Source: Membranipora membranacea | Taxonomy: Eukaryota > Bryozoa > Gymnolaemata > Cheilostomatida > Membraniporidae | DNA: 64,000 nucleotides | Direction: 5' to 3' | NCBI GenBank assembly: GCA_914767715.1 | Contig: OU612071.1 | Location: 2,480,001 to 2,544,000, forward strand | Notes under the pieces: model-generated | Told to the model about the DNA's origin: nothing | The model's input: only the letters and a program-made list of their open reading frames with translations | Database searches by the model: none | Position numbers and translations under genes: made by a program | In this document: piece after piece, positions 49,931 through 61,719 of the stretch | How positions within the stretch are numbered: the first letter of the stretch is position 1 | Layout of the letters: the number at the start of each line of letters is the position of its first letter

Positions 49931-50779
49931 CCCCGATGATGAGTGACTACAATCCATCCTCCTCTGCTACATACCAATCCACCTTTGTCAAATACGTGCC
50001 TGGATGCCTTTTATGTAACGGGATATCTATTTGGCAACTAACAGATGTCGATGCCAGGCAGACATCTAGCGGCTGCAAATAGCAGAAACAGAGGGAAAGC
50101 ATTCCTCTTTGCCGACATGCCTATATATAGGCCTGAAGTTACCACTGAACTCAATTAAGCATACCATACTTACTTGATACTTGTAGGGTAATCGTTTCTT
50201 CATCTGAAGTTTCCAGTATTTTTTCAGGCTCGTCTATCGGTAATCAGCCCGTGTCATAGATCGTATAACCAGATTTTCACCATTTACTGTAACCTTAACC
50301 TGCCACAGGAGGATCTACAAGTATCAAAGAGTGATAAAAAAGATCATTTCACAATTTAGCGGGGGAGACAAAGAATCTCTTTTTGTGGAGGTCAGTGCTG
50401 CAGTGAGGTATTAGGTACTGTGGGTTGTGCCTTCTAGAACTGCCAGGATGTGGGTGAAGTTGATGTAATCTCCCATGTCAGTCTTTACTTTACCAAAGTG
50501 GATGGATCGGAAGAGTACAATTCTTCGCCATTCTGGTACTTAGGTTTTTCCATTCTAGTTGTTCAATCAGCTGCGAGGTGCTAGTTGTGTGGTCTGACCG
50601 CGGAACATTGTAAACACATGCGCACGGCCTTGCGTTACACAGCTTTGTTGCTTGTGCTTGCGTCAGGCTACCATCCCATACTGATGATGTGTATTCTAGA
50701 ATGGGCCTGATGAGTATGGGGTAAGCTATTGCTCTGAGATGTTTTAGAAAGTATGGTATTGTGTGCTCTTCTTATGAAC

Positions 50780-51440
50780 CCTCACCTTATGCTGGCTGCT
50801 TTGTTGGTAATATAGTTGAAGTTTTCGTTCCATCTAAGAGAGCTCTCCAGCCTTAATCCTTGGTATTTTAGACCCTTTGTCTTAGGGATGTCTGTTTCAT
50901 TATGTATGTGGTTGTTGTTGGCTCCTTTAGTTCTTTTTTGGGTAAATTTAACATGTTCGCATTTGAGAGGATTGAACTCCATCTTCCAACTACTCTCCCA
51001 TACTTGGAGGGCATCTAGATTTTTTTGGAGCTGGAAAAAGTTTTCACCGGTCGAACAGATGACGTATCGTCTGCGAACATGCGGGTTTTGGATATGACTG
51101 AGTCAGCTAGGTCGTTTATGTAGACCAGGAACAGGATTGGGCCAATTACTGAACCCTGGGATGACCTTGGCGTGGGCTATAACTATGGCCATCAACTGTA
51201 AATACTTGGGATTGACCTTCTAGTAGACTCTGTACCTAGAAAGTAGCTTGAGGGGTAACTCCCATATAAGCGAGTTTCTGAAGAAGTTATTGTGGTCAAC
51301 TTGGTCGAAAGCTTTACTGAAGTCTAGGAAACCGGCATCCGCTTCCTCTCCTTTGTCAAACTGTTGTGAAATGTCGCAAATTTGTTCTGTCAGCTGGCTC
51401 TCATAGCTTCTGAAACCATGTTGGAGCTTGCTTATTTACC
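50780..51440 (-). pseudogene. CR1-like LINE reverse transcriptase remnant
   Basis: Reading leftward from 51440, the minus strand gives HGFRSYESQLT, then GFLDFSKAFDQVDH (catalytic Asp motif), and after breaks the segment WKMEFNPLKCEHVKFTQKR and KYQGLRLESSLRWNENFNY, which is the palm end and thumb. The YADD region is lost or frameshifted. The element is inactive. Confidence 0.7.
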
Positions 51441-52519
51441 TGCGTATTTACCTGCGTCTTCTTCATCTCAAGCGCCAGCTCTCCAGCTGTGACTTTAGAA
51501 ACTTCTGCTCAAAATCGGTTTAACATTTCCGGTTCATTAACATGTGCTTAATTTGTTGCTTTAATGGAGGAATTTTGGAATCTGACTGGCCGCAATGACA
51601 ATGCAAAAACAACAAATTAAGCAAGCGCCAAAATGGTTGCCAGAAAATACAGAAGCTATGAAAGCAGGACAGTCATATAGTTCCATAAGTAAGGGTTTGC
51701 ATCACAGGCCTTCTATAGTTGGTGCAAGTCCAGTGGTAGAGTGCCCCAGTGGTCGAGGCCTTTTCTCTCAAGAAAAGGCCTCGGCCACTGGGGCACTCGA
51801 CCACTGGACTTGCACCAACTACAGAAGGCTTGTGGTTTGCATGTCATCAGCAATGATGTCCTATGCAATAAGTGTACATTCAAACAGGTTTAAATTGATT
51901 CAAATCACTTACTCATTGTTCCAATGCACTTAAATAGTCCAGCATTAGATAATGTAAGAGTTAAAGTCAGTACATGGACTGGTGACTCAGTGGGGAATAT
52001 CTTCACAATCTATAGATTCAGCTGTGGAGTTCAGTCACTCCTTGGTTTAATGGGTAAGAAGGTCTGGTCCTATTGATTAATTTAGTCCTTGATAATGGGC
52101 TAAACTAACATGGAGCAGTTTGTATGGATGAATAAGGATCGATACAGTGGTCTAAAAAACAGCGGACTATAGACCCATTTCAAGCGGACCATAGACCAGC
52201 GGAACATCGGCGAAGCGGAACATAGAACGCACCCGATAGATTTTAACTAAAAATATTCATTGCTAAAACAGCGATCCCAGTCAAACCAGGCTTATATTAA
52301 AACCAGCAAGAAGATTGGATCCTGCCAGTATGATTGACCAATCACATAATTTGAAAGCAAATATTCATGACAATAGTTCAATAGCTAGATTTCATTCATA
52401 TCCTGTAAGGATAGGGCTATAATTCAAAGTTTTTTTTGTCAATTCATTTGAATTATTTTGAGAAGAAAGAAGTCATTTCACTTGCATTCCCTCTAGTAAC
52501 TTAACTTAAGTCGTTCATC
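51440..52519. other. Gene-free region upstream of UCHL5 with a long hairpin
   Basis: Contains the 51697-51840 hairpin and an inverted relative of the 41.2-kb motif (GCGGAACATAGA-type units at about 52155-52230). The UCHL5 promoter should lie near 52400-52519, but no TATA or other element stands out. Confidence 0.4.
51697..51840. repeat. Near-perfect 70-bp-arm hairpin
   Basis: Arms of about 70 bp (51697-51766 and 51771-51840) are almost perfectly complementary, with only scattered mismatches. The loop is CTCA. The innermost stem is CCTTTTCT with AGAAAAGG. It lies within a fortuitous ORF. Confidence 0.85.
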
Positions 52520-55500
52520 ATGAGTGCTGGAGAATGGTGCCTCATTGAGAGTGATCCAGGAGTGTTCACTGAGTTGATCAGAGAATTTGGTTTGTAGATT
52601 TCACCAATGAACTCCCTTGACTTGAGGGAGTTCATTGATTTCACCCATTCATTTATTTTGTTGCCACGCCCACTGCTGTACTGAGTTACTTGTTACTAGT
52701 TTATTGGTTACTTTTATTTAGGCCTATTTATGACAATAATTATAAGGCTAATGAATTGATTTTATTATTTATTTGGTTATACCTATCATATTTATAATTA
52801 CTTCCATGAAGGATATCTTGAGGTCACACTCATTTGAGAGTTGTTCACTTGTAGCGCTCCGTCAGAGCAGGGAGAATTCTCCCTGGTCAGTACCAGCCAG
52901 AAATAAATAAAGAAATATTTCAATCAATGATTCATCAATTGCCCTTGTTCATTGCAGTTGGATATCCAGTAGCTAGGAGTTATTAATAAAACTATGTTTC
53001 ATGATGAACATAACATTACATACACTGTCAGTTTCTCAGTCTATCTATCTATAATGCTTTTCCGTTTCTTAGTGAAACTCTGCGTGCGTGAGCTCCAGCA
53101 ACGGCTTATAAATGTTCAGACACTGCTGTCTCTTCCTTACGTCCCAATCACAGACCTAATACCTTAACGCCCGTCAAAAGACTTTAGCGTACCACCGGAA
53201 GCTACCCGTTGGCTGTCTATCTGAATAAGTTCCTCAGTGAGGTAGTCTCAGAGTCCTTCTCTTTTTGTGCAATACTGTTGTTATGCTAGGATCTCACGAT
53301 TTTTATTGTATTTATTCTAGCCTCAAGTTTTTGCAATGATATAGGCCTAAGTTAATGTACCATGACTCACAGTCACAGCAGCCACAACAAGTGAAGCTTT
53401 GTCATCGTTTTTAAATACTTACTTGATATTCAGATCAGGGATAATTTGATTGATCTCATACTTACCTGATACGTGTTATATGTTTGTAGGTGTGACTGGA
53501 GCTCAAGTAGAAGAGATCTGGTCATTAGATGAAGATAGCTTCCAAAATCTCAGGTCAGCATTAAAGTCATCCATGTGACTACAGTGCCTTGTCTGGTATA
53601 ATATCCCACAATGCAAATTTTACTTTAATTCTGAGGGTGTAAGCCTAAACCATAATCGAATAAAATCCTCCTTTGAAAACCAGATAGCGTCATGACTTTC
53701 CACAATAAATAATCATTTAATAAGAATTCACATAATTCCATACAGACTGTATGTCCTGGGTATATTTGTACCTTGTCTCAAGCGTGGAAGTCAGTCACAC
53801 ACAAATAAATATTTCGGCGTTTGAACATAGAACATTATAATAGATAATACGTTAATCTATTCTGACACCATTGAGTGCTTTGTTACTGAATCCCTATCTT
53901 AGCGTATTTTATGTTACAGACCGGTACACGGTTTGATATTCTTATTTAAATGGAATCCAGATGTACAGAGAGACGGCAAAGTCGTCACAGATGGTTCAGC
54001 AGATCATATCTACTTCGCTAAACAGGTCAGTATGGGATAATTGTTTTGTCATATTCCTGCAATCATGTAGAAAACTCACATCAACCTTGAGATCTCTTGA
54101 GATTTCTCAATGTTTTGAAGCAAGAATCGAAATGCTTTGTTCCCCCCCCCCCCTCCAACCATCATAGCTTGTCCAGGCATGATAGCTATATGAGACTTTT
54201 CCATCTAATCCTGTCCTGAGCATTTTATTCACGGAGGGTACAATATCAGACTAACTTGTACTATCAATATCATTGAGTCGTTGTGCTGGCTCTGATCGAT
54301 TGTTCTAGACTACATATCAGAGCCAATACAGTTCGTCTGAAAGTGGAATCTACAATGGTTGACAAATGCAATAGTTAGTAATCTATCCTATACAACACAT
54401 TGTCTCTGACTGGCTGAGAACACTATCTTGTCAACCAATCAAAGACAATGTATTGGCAAAGATGATCTACCCAGTTGATCAATGAGAGTCAGCATGTCAC
54501 CAGTGACTTTCTCCTATTTTGTAGGTAATTTATGATAAACAAGCCCGACCTAGCAAACATTCAGGGGCAATTCATCTGTTCTGAATAACCATATTGTCTG
54601 TAGCTGCAAACACCGCTGAAACTGCCTCAATATTTCTAGAGTCTAGAACTAGATCATTATAACACTTCAGTTGGTATTATCTCTGATTTGTTGATTATTT
54701 GACGGTCGATGTGTCCCGCACTTTCTAATATTTTCAGGTATAACAATCAATGTCAATGTCTTCTATCATCTCATATTTTGCAGGTAATAAACAATGCATG
54801 TGCGAGTCAGGCTATACTGAACATACTAGCAAATGTAGATCACGCTGATGTGAAGCTGGGACAGACACTGAGTGAGCTGAAGGAGTTTACTGGATCCTTC
54901 GATCCTCAGATGAAAGGCTTGACTATCAGTAACTCTGATACCATCAGGACAGTGCATAACGGCTTCAGTAGATAAGATTACATAATGGCTTCAGTAGGTA
55001 AGATTACATAACAGCTTCAGTAGGTAAGAGTACATAACGGCTTCAGTAGGTAAGATTACATGACGGCTTCAGTAGGTAAGATTACATAGCGGCTTCAGTA
55101 GGTGATATTACATAACGGCTTCAGTAGGTAAGATTACATAACGGCTTCAGTAGGTAAGAGTACATAACGGCTTCAGTAGGTGATATTACATAACGGCTTC
55201 AGTAGGTAAGATTACATAACGGCTTCAGTAGGTAAGAGTACATAACGGCTTCAGTAGGTGAGAGTACATAACGGCTTCATTAGGTAAGATTACATAACGG
55301 CTTCAGTAGGTAAGAGTACATAACGGCTTCAGTAGGTGATATTACATAACGGCTTCAGTAGGTAAGATTACATAACGGCTTCAGTAGGTAAGAGTACATA
55401 ACGGCTTCAGTAGGTGAGAGTACATAACGGCTTCAGTAGTTAAGATTACATAGCGGCTTCAGTAGGTAAGATTACATAACGGCTTCAGTAGGTAAGATTA

Positions 55501-58500
55501 CATAACGGCTTCAGTAGGTAAGATTACATAACGGCTTCAGTAGGTAAGAGTACATAACGGCTTCAGTAGGTGATATTACATAACGGCTTCAGTAGGTAAG
55601 ATTACATAACGGCTTCAGTAGGTAAGATTACATAACGGCTTCAGTAGGTAAGAGTACATAACGGCTTCAGTAGGTGATATTACATAACGGCTTCAGTAGG
55701 TAAGATTACATAATGGCTTCAGTACGTAAGATTACATAACAGCTTCAGTAGGTAAGATTACATAACGGCTTCAGTAGGTAAGAGTACATAACGGCTTCAG
55801 TAGGTAAGATTACATAACGGCTTCAGTAGGTAAGATTACATAACGGCTTCAGTAGGTAAGATTACATAACGGCTTCAGTAGGTAAGATTACATAACGGCT
55901 TCAGTAGGTAAGAGTACATAACGGCTTCAGTAGGTGAGAGTACATAACGGCTTCATTAGGTAAGATTACATAACGGCTTCAGTAGGTAAGAGTACATAAC
56001 GGCTTCAGTAGGTGATATTACATAACGGCTTCAGTAGGTAAGATTACATAACGGCTTCAGTAGGTAAGAGTACATAACGGCTTCAGTAGGTGAGAGTACA
56101 TAACGGCTTCAGTAGTTAAGATTACATAGCGGCTTCAGTAGGTAAGATTACATAACGGCTTCAGTAGGTAAGATTACATAACGGCTTCAGTAGGTAAGAT
56201 TACATAACGGCTTCAGTAGGTAAGAGTACATAACGGCTTCAGTAGGTGATATTACATAACGGCTTCAGTAGGTAAGATTACATAACGGCTTCAGTAGGTA
56301 AGATTACATAACGGCTTCAGTAGGTAAGAGTACATAACGGCTTCAGTAGGTGATATTACATAACGGCTTCAGTAGGTAAGATTACATAATGGCTTCAGTA
56401 CGTAAGATTACATAACAGCTTCAGTAGGTAGGATTACATAACGGCTTCAGTAGGTAAGAGTACATAACGGCTTCAGTAGGTAAGATTACATAACGGCTTC
56501 AGTAGGTAAGAGTACATAACGGCTTCAGTAGTTAAGATTACATAGCGGCTTCAGTAGGTAAGATTACATAACGGCTTCAGTAGGTAAGAGTACATAACGG
56601 CTTCAGTAGGTAAGATTACATAACGGCTTCAGTAGGTGAGATTACATAACGGCTTCAGTAGGTAAGATTACATAACGGCTTCAGTAGGTAAGAGTACATA
56701 ACGGCTTCAGTAGGTAAGATTACATAACGGCTTCAGTAGGTAAGATTACATAGCGGCTTCAGTAGGTGAGATTACATAATGGCTTCGGTAGGTAAGATTA
56801 CATAACGGTTTCAGTAGCTAAGATAACATAACGGCTTCAGTAGGTGAGATTACATAACGGCTTCAGTAGGTAAGATTACATAACGGCTTCGGTAGGTAAG
56901 ATTGTATAACGGCTTCAGTAGGTAAGTAATAGGGGTGAGATTTAATGTGAGGTTATAGGGCAACCAGTGTTTCAACTAACTTCTCATCGATCAATAGCAG
57001 ATTGCACCTTATGCATAGGGAAAAAGACAAAATCTAATCCAGATGATTATTCAGCCAGAATTATTTTGCAACATTTCATCCATCAAATACTCAAACTCAG
57101 CTAAAATAGAATATTACCGAGCAGTTCCCTGTTCAATATTTAGCGTGTACTCTATAATTATTACCGCAATGTCTTGGAATCTCCCCTAAACTGAAGTGTT
57201 ACCCAGCTAAGAGTCAGCGACTACTTTTAGTTTTGCACCGTATCATGCACAAAGCTGATGATGCGTAGCACATTCTTTACTACACATTTATGCATTGATG
57301 TGAAACGTTGGTTGCCTTCAAAGACTCCCCAAAGACCAAAGCATGTTGAAGCCAGGCAGTTATGATAAAGTTTTGTCTTTTCATTATGATGTCACAGTCT
57401 CCCGGAAAAGCAATACCGGAAACAGGCACTTCCTGGAGACTGTAACATCATAATGCATAAAATGGGAGTTACCTTCCCTTATGGGGACACTTTTTCCTCC
57501 ATCAATAATTCATGCATTGGTCGTTGGGTAGTTTACAAGTGTTATTAGTTATCTACTAAGAATTTTTGGCCGCTAGATCTGTTAGACACACCAACTATGG
57601 TACGCCGGTATACTGTTATCATCAACAAGTGGTTCGCATCAAATGATGATGATGGAGACATCTTCTCAATAATTAATCAAATTTGAGGTTACATTTTGAT
57701 GCTGTACTCCTGCTTATATATCATAATTGCACACTTTACCCTGTTCTCTACTTATTGAAGGCAGCAGATCTTTGAGTTTGAACAGAAAATAGCTAAAAAG
57801 GATGATGATGTATTTCACTTTGTTGGCTACATGCCAATTAACGGAAGACTTTATGAGCTTGATGGCCTACAGGAAGGTCCGATAGATCATGGGCCTATCC
57901 CTGCTAATTGTAAGTCAGACACGGGAATGGTTAGGGATTGTCTTCTCCTGTATTTCGTAAATTGTGTGCTCATGATTTACTTCACAAATGCCACGTTCTC
58001 ATGTGCCTATTATTTAGTCTCGGTCCAAGAATGGAATAATCCACTGACGGTATATATAATACTCGATATTGTATAAGCACACAGAGTGTTGACTTCTGAC
58101 TTATATGTTAATGTTGGTTAAAATTACAAGCGTTAGTCACTCAATGCATCGTGGCGGCGAAATAGTGTGTGCCTTAAGGCCGAGGCTGCAATGTCTGCGC
58201 CAATTTTCTCTGAGTTTGTAGGCGGGAAGGAGCACACCTGGGGGTCCAACAACTCCCAGTAGTCAGTAGACTGCAGTGGGATTCGAACCCACAACCTTCA
58301 ACACTTGCATGCTGAAGGACCGGCTCTCTGAGCACTGAGCCACCTCATGGTCCTAATATTATCTGTATATAATTAACGGTAGCACCTCACTTGTTTTAGC
58401 TCTTGTCTTTGCTTAACGCACCGATTTCCTTCTGATGATACTTCAGCATTATGAACGAAACCATCCTTTATCAATCAAATAAACAAACAATACAATACAA

Positions 58501-61500
58501 TCAAATATATACAAGCGACAGTATATCAAGTGATTGTGGACGTAAAGTCTAAAAAAAGTTAACATGTTGAAATACATAACATGACATGTTCCTTAGATTT
58601 CGAATTATTTTCACATCTAATTGAAGCCAATAAGAATAATGTTTACTTACTTTTAGCTGATTGGTTGTCAGTAGCTAAGCCGACTATAGAACAGAGGATT
58701 AGTCGTTACGCTACAGACGAGATTCACTTTAACCTCATGGCTATAATATCAGATAGAATTACTCAGGCAGAACAGAAGATACAGCTACTCACAGAGGTTA
58801 GATTGTGTGGGGAAGAGGGGGGGGGGTTCTGTAGGTGATCACAGGGTTGTGAGTCCCATCAAGAGGGAGTTAAGTTCTCCTACTTGACAGTCCCTCCCAC
58901 CCTACCTGGTGTCACCTTGATCCAGTTTTATTCACTTTGTCTAAATTCTGGGTCGCTTCCAGTCTACTGGTGAGCTGCCAACAAGAATGAGTGGTTACTA
59001 AATGCAGCAAAGAACAGTCATCCGCAATCTATCATCCTTCCTTTAGAACGAGGCCGAGAGAGCGCCATTCTCCGCCAAGTCTCTTTGGGTCGCCCTCTCC
59101 TCAGGAGCCCACCCGAGACTGGTGTGAGGGAGAGATTCCTTCCTCCTTAGACTGTGCCCTAGGTACCTCAATCTTTCTTTCTTTGTTGTAAACTTATTTT
59201 TGTTCATATGCTGTGATATTTGCAGTTTCAAAGCCTGAAAGCCCCTCCACACCAGGCTGTGAACTTCGCTCAAAACACCTGATTACATTCCCTTAGTATC
59301 CAGAGCAGGCGGCTCTTAGCCTAGTTTGGTCTTCTGTGTTATCACCTATTATTTGACCTCAATAATGACGTGTTTTTACCCATATTTTTACCCATATTTT
59401 GACCTGTGTGACACACTTTATTTTGTCAGGCTGGAATGACCGAGACGAGTACAGAAATAAAAGAACAGAACAATATTATACAGAGTGAGACAAATAAGCG
59501 ATCTAAATATAAGGTATGGTTATGTGACCTGAATCAATCGTGTCGCCATCTAGGTTTCTCACACGTATCACAGGGTATTGAGACTATAAGCAAACGTGAG
59601 TTATTATGTTCCCACAACCTAACTATACCCAACAAGAAGTTGTCGAGTTGACCTCTAGGCAGTTTGCCAACATTCCCTGCTAGAACGCCGCTATTTGCAT
59701 ATTTTTAGACCGAGAACGTTAGACGCAGACATAATTATCTACCCTTTATAGTTGAGTTACTCAAAACTTTAGCTTCTCAAGGAACTCTAGTCGATCTGGT
59801 ATCCGAGGTAAGCTCTATATCTTTCATATCTTAGCAGGGGATGGGAGGTGTGGTTTAAATTGTTCTGTCCCTGTCTGAAGACTGAGAAATCAAGTTGCCT
59901 AGGGGCGTGATCGCCATATTGTGTGCCTTTGTAGTATGGTAGTGGCATTTCATTATCAACCACATTGTTGTGATAGTGGCTGATATTGAAATGCCACTAA
60001 CAGCAATCCGCGCTTAAAGGGCAACCAAGGTTTCAAACAACTTCTCATTGATGGCCATTGATTAATAGCAGATTGCACCTTCTGCATGGGGAAAAAGACA
60101 AAATATAATTCGGATGATTATTCAGCCAGAGTGCTTGTGAAACATTTCTTCCATCAGGCACTCAAACTCAGCTAAAAGAGAATACCACATAGCAGTTTCC
60201 TGTTCCTGTTATTATTTGGCCTGTGCTCTATAATTATTACAGCAAAGTCTTACAGAAGTGTTACCCAGCTTAGAGTCAGCAACTACTTTGAGTTTTGCAT
60301 CGCGTAATGCACAAAGCTGAAGCTGCCCAGCACATTATTTCCTACCCATTAGTGCATTGCTGCGAAACCTTGGTTGCCCTTTAAACTTACAAAATACCTG
60401 TGGACTGAAAATTCATGATAAGTACTATTTATTGCTACTACACAATTAAATGTTGGTACCTCGATTGTCACGGTGTCACGGTGACTGAGTACACTCAAAA
60501 TAATAGTGTCCTGTCTATGTTAAGTCATATCTATTGGCAACACTTAGGTATACATTTATATGATCACTGTTTGATTGAGTCTCGACCCATATTATGATCG
60601 GATTGATATCGGGGAGGGAATCGGATTCAGTAACATTAACTCACAGCATACAAAAATATTATTATGCCAATTTATGTACAATATTATCTATCTGATTAAT
60701 GAAATGGGAGTTGTGCCGTCATTGAACATTTGAGAACACAACTCCTAAATAGGATAACAATAGTAATCTGCAACACTGGTATTGTTTCATGATATTCATT
60801 GCAAACAAATAGTTCTAATCTGCATGAGTTGGATGCTGACAATTCTATGATAAAAAAAAGGTTTCCAAATGGATGCAACGAGAACACTGAATGCAGCTTA
60901 ACATTTGGGGAGTTTTGGTAGCATGGCTTTTTCCTCTCCAATAGTACAATGCCAACCCAACAATTGTATGGCATTAAGAACCAACAGCAGGGCTGTCAAT
61001 AATTTTAGTTGAAAATGAGTAGTTTCAGTTGGGAAATGGATAACTTTGCGGTTATTAAGGACCTCTGTCCTGTGATGCACAGGGAGGGAGGGAGGTACAT
61101 CAGAGCGCACAGGAGGGGGATGGGCTCCCCTAAAACTATTTTGCGTAGAAACCCTAAAACGAAGGGCTGAGAGGTACAATTGAAGCCTTATACCAAAGCG
61201 GAAATAGAGCAGATCTACCTTTATCAGGGTAGAGTGGAGTTGGCAGCCCTGATTAACGCCTAGCATAAGATTAATTGACTAGATTACATTCCGGTTAGAT
61301 GTCCCATTAGTGAGCCATCTCGCGCAGATAGAACTTAGAAGTTAGCCAATTTCTACTTTTCACCTGTGAGCAAAAATCACTAGGTTCATTCTTGCCAGCT
61401 GGTTTATAAGTAAAATAAAGTAGTAATACTCATACCATCCTTATCGCTTCAATTTAATGTAATCAATTCAAACTTTATGTCTATTTTTTAGGCCAAAGAA

Positions 61501-61548
61501 AAGACAGAAGAACGGCAAAAAGCTAAGAAACGTAAAACTGCTGCGTGA
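52520..61548 (+). CDS. UCHL5: Ubiquitin C-terminal hydrolase UCHL5/UCH37 (nine exons, 318 aa)
   Basis: UCHL5 is a cysteine deubiquitinase that works at the proteasome (with ADRM1) and the INO80 complex. Exons are 52520-52589, 53490-53553, 53920-54025, 54784-54971, 57761-57909, 58657-58796, 59430-59513, 59709-59807 and 61492-61548. All are phase-compatible and total 957 nt. The start is ATG in [20 protein letters not shown]. Catalytic residues are all present: Q80 (FAKQ), C86 (NNAC), H162 (FHFVG) and D177 (YELDG). The ULD-type C-terminus follows, with [18 protein letters not shown] and a Lys-rich tail. The human protein is 329 residues. Oddity: the expected exon 4 donor reads AGTAG/ATAAG instead of AGTAG/GTAAG, and read-through meets TAA at once, after NGFSR. 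Intron 4 begins with a 26-bp minisatellite made of this same junction. The other borders are GT-AG. Confidence 0.93.
52605..52637. repeat. Perfect hairpin just inside UCHL5 intron 1
   Basis: Arms CAATGAACTCCCT and AGGGAGTTCATTG (13 bp, perfect) flank a 7-nt loop, 15 bp after the exon 1 donor. The outer part of the arms (CCAATGAACT) is the same as in the 542-567 palindrome. Confidence 0.8.
54950..56935 (+). repeat. 26-bp minisatellite built from the UCHL5 exon 4 donor
   Basis: About 76 tandem copies of a 26-bp unit, TAAGATTACATAACGGCTTC followed by AGTAGG. The first unit overlaps the end of exon 4 (CATAACGGCTTCAGTAG is coding). Nearly all units carry TAG/GTAAG, a consensus 5' splice site, or the variants TAG/GTGAT and TAG/GTGAG. 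The first unit alone has GATAAG. The last ends in the ideal GTAAGT. Variant markers repeat with a spacing of 676 bp (26 x 26). Confidence 0.95.
56957..57318. mobile_element. TTAA-type MITE, degraded copy in UCHL5 intron 4
   Basis: Starts AGGGCAACCAGTGTTTC and ends GAAACGTTGGTTGCCTT, the diverged inverted termini of the element at 60018-60380. It has the same interior (AGCAGATTGCACCTT, GGGAAAAAGACAAAAT, GATGATTATTCAGCCAGA) and practically the same length (362 versus 363 bp). The flanking TTAA is mutated. Confidence 0.75.
57382..57455. repeat. Inverted repeat in UCHL5 intron 4
   Basis: CATTATGATGTCACAGTCTC on the left pairs with GAGACTGTAACATCATAATG on the right, with one mismatch and about 30 nt between. 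The adjacent GAGTTACCTTCCCTTATGG also occurs near 39972, so this is part of a dispersed family. Confidence 0.7.
58150..58360 (-). mobile_element. tRNA-derived SINE in UCHL5 intron 5
   Basis: The minus strand begins with a tRNA-like head: an A box-like GTGGCTCAGTGC, then an anticodon-arm-like stretch, and GTGGGTTCGAATCCCAC with a perfect B box and T-stem. A tRNA-unrelated body follows (CCCAGGTGTGCTCC, CCTTAAGGCACACA), part of which recurs at about 40610-40710. The D and acceptor stems do not close properly, so it is a SINE and not a tRNA gene. Confidence 0.7.
59043..59210 (-). pseudogene. LINE C-terminal remnant in UCHL5 intron 6
   Basis: The minus-strand frame contains [15 protein letters not shown], then [19 protein letters not shown]. 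This resembles the RLRWLGH...RRGRP-type C-terminal signature of LINE ORF2 proteins. It is short and isolated. Confidence 0.55.
60018..60380. mobile_element. TTAA-type MITE in UCHL5 intron 8
   Basis: 363 bp with perfect 17-bp terminal inverted repeats (AGGGCAACCAAGGTTTC / GAAACCTTGGTTGCCCT), flanked by TTAA on both sides (60014-60017, 60381-60384). TTAA duplications are the rule for piggyBac and Kolobok transposons; the AGGG start fits Kolobok better. There is no coding capacity. Confidence 0.85.
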
Positions 61549-61557
61549 GAGTATCAG

Positions 61558-61618
61558 AGGTTACCAAAAGTTCACCTGGGGTCACCCAGAGGTCACCTGA
61601 AGGTCACCGCAAGGTCAC
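61558..61618 (+). repeat. Array of AGGTCA half-sites in the UCHL5 3' untranslated region
   Basis: Six AGGTCA-like hexamers follow in one direction: AGGTTA 61558, AGTTCA 61569, GGGTCA 61579, AGGTCA 61590, 61601 and 61612. They are spaced five bases apart (one gap of four), i.e. an 11-bp tandem repeat. It starts ten bases after the stop codon. Confidence 0.8.
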
Positions 61619-61697
61619 ACACAGCATCTCACTACTACACTGCTGTGTGAATATATTATATTAATGTTCTATAGTCATGTAAATCTGTCACTATTCA

Positions 61698-61703
61698 AAT
61701 AAA
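61698..61703 (+). promoter_or_regulatory. Polyadenylation signal of UCHL5
   Basis: Canonical AATAAA 150 bp after the stop codon, followed by GT-rich sequence (AAATGTGTGTGACGTTG) at a suitable distance for the downstream element. Confidence 0.75.
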
Positions 61704-61719
61704 GACTTAACATTCATGT

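Noticed and set aside
54950-56935. CRISPR-like array
   Set aside because: Units are contiguous with no unique spacers, the DNA is eukaryotic, and the repeat derives from a splice junction.
58255-58345. Functional tRNA gene on the minus strand
   Set aside because: The B box and T-stem are good, but the acceptor and D stems do not close, and a SINE body follows directly.
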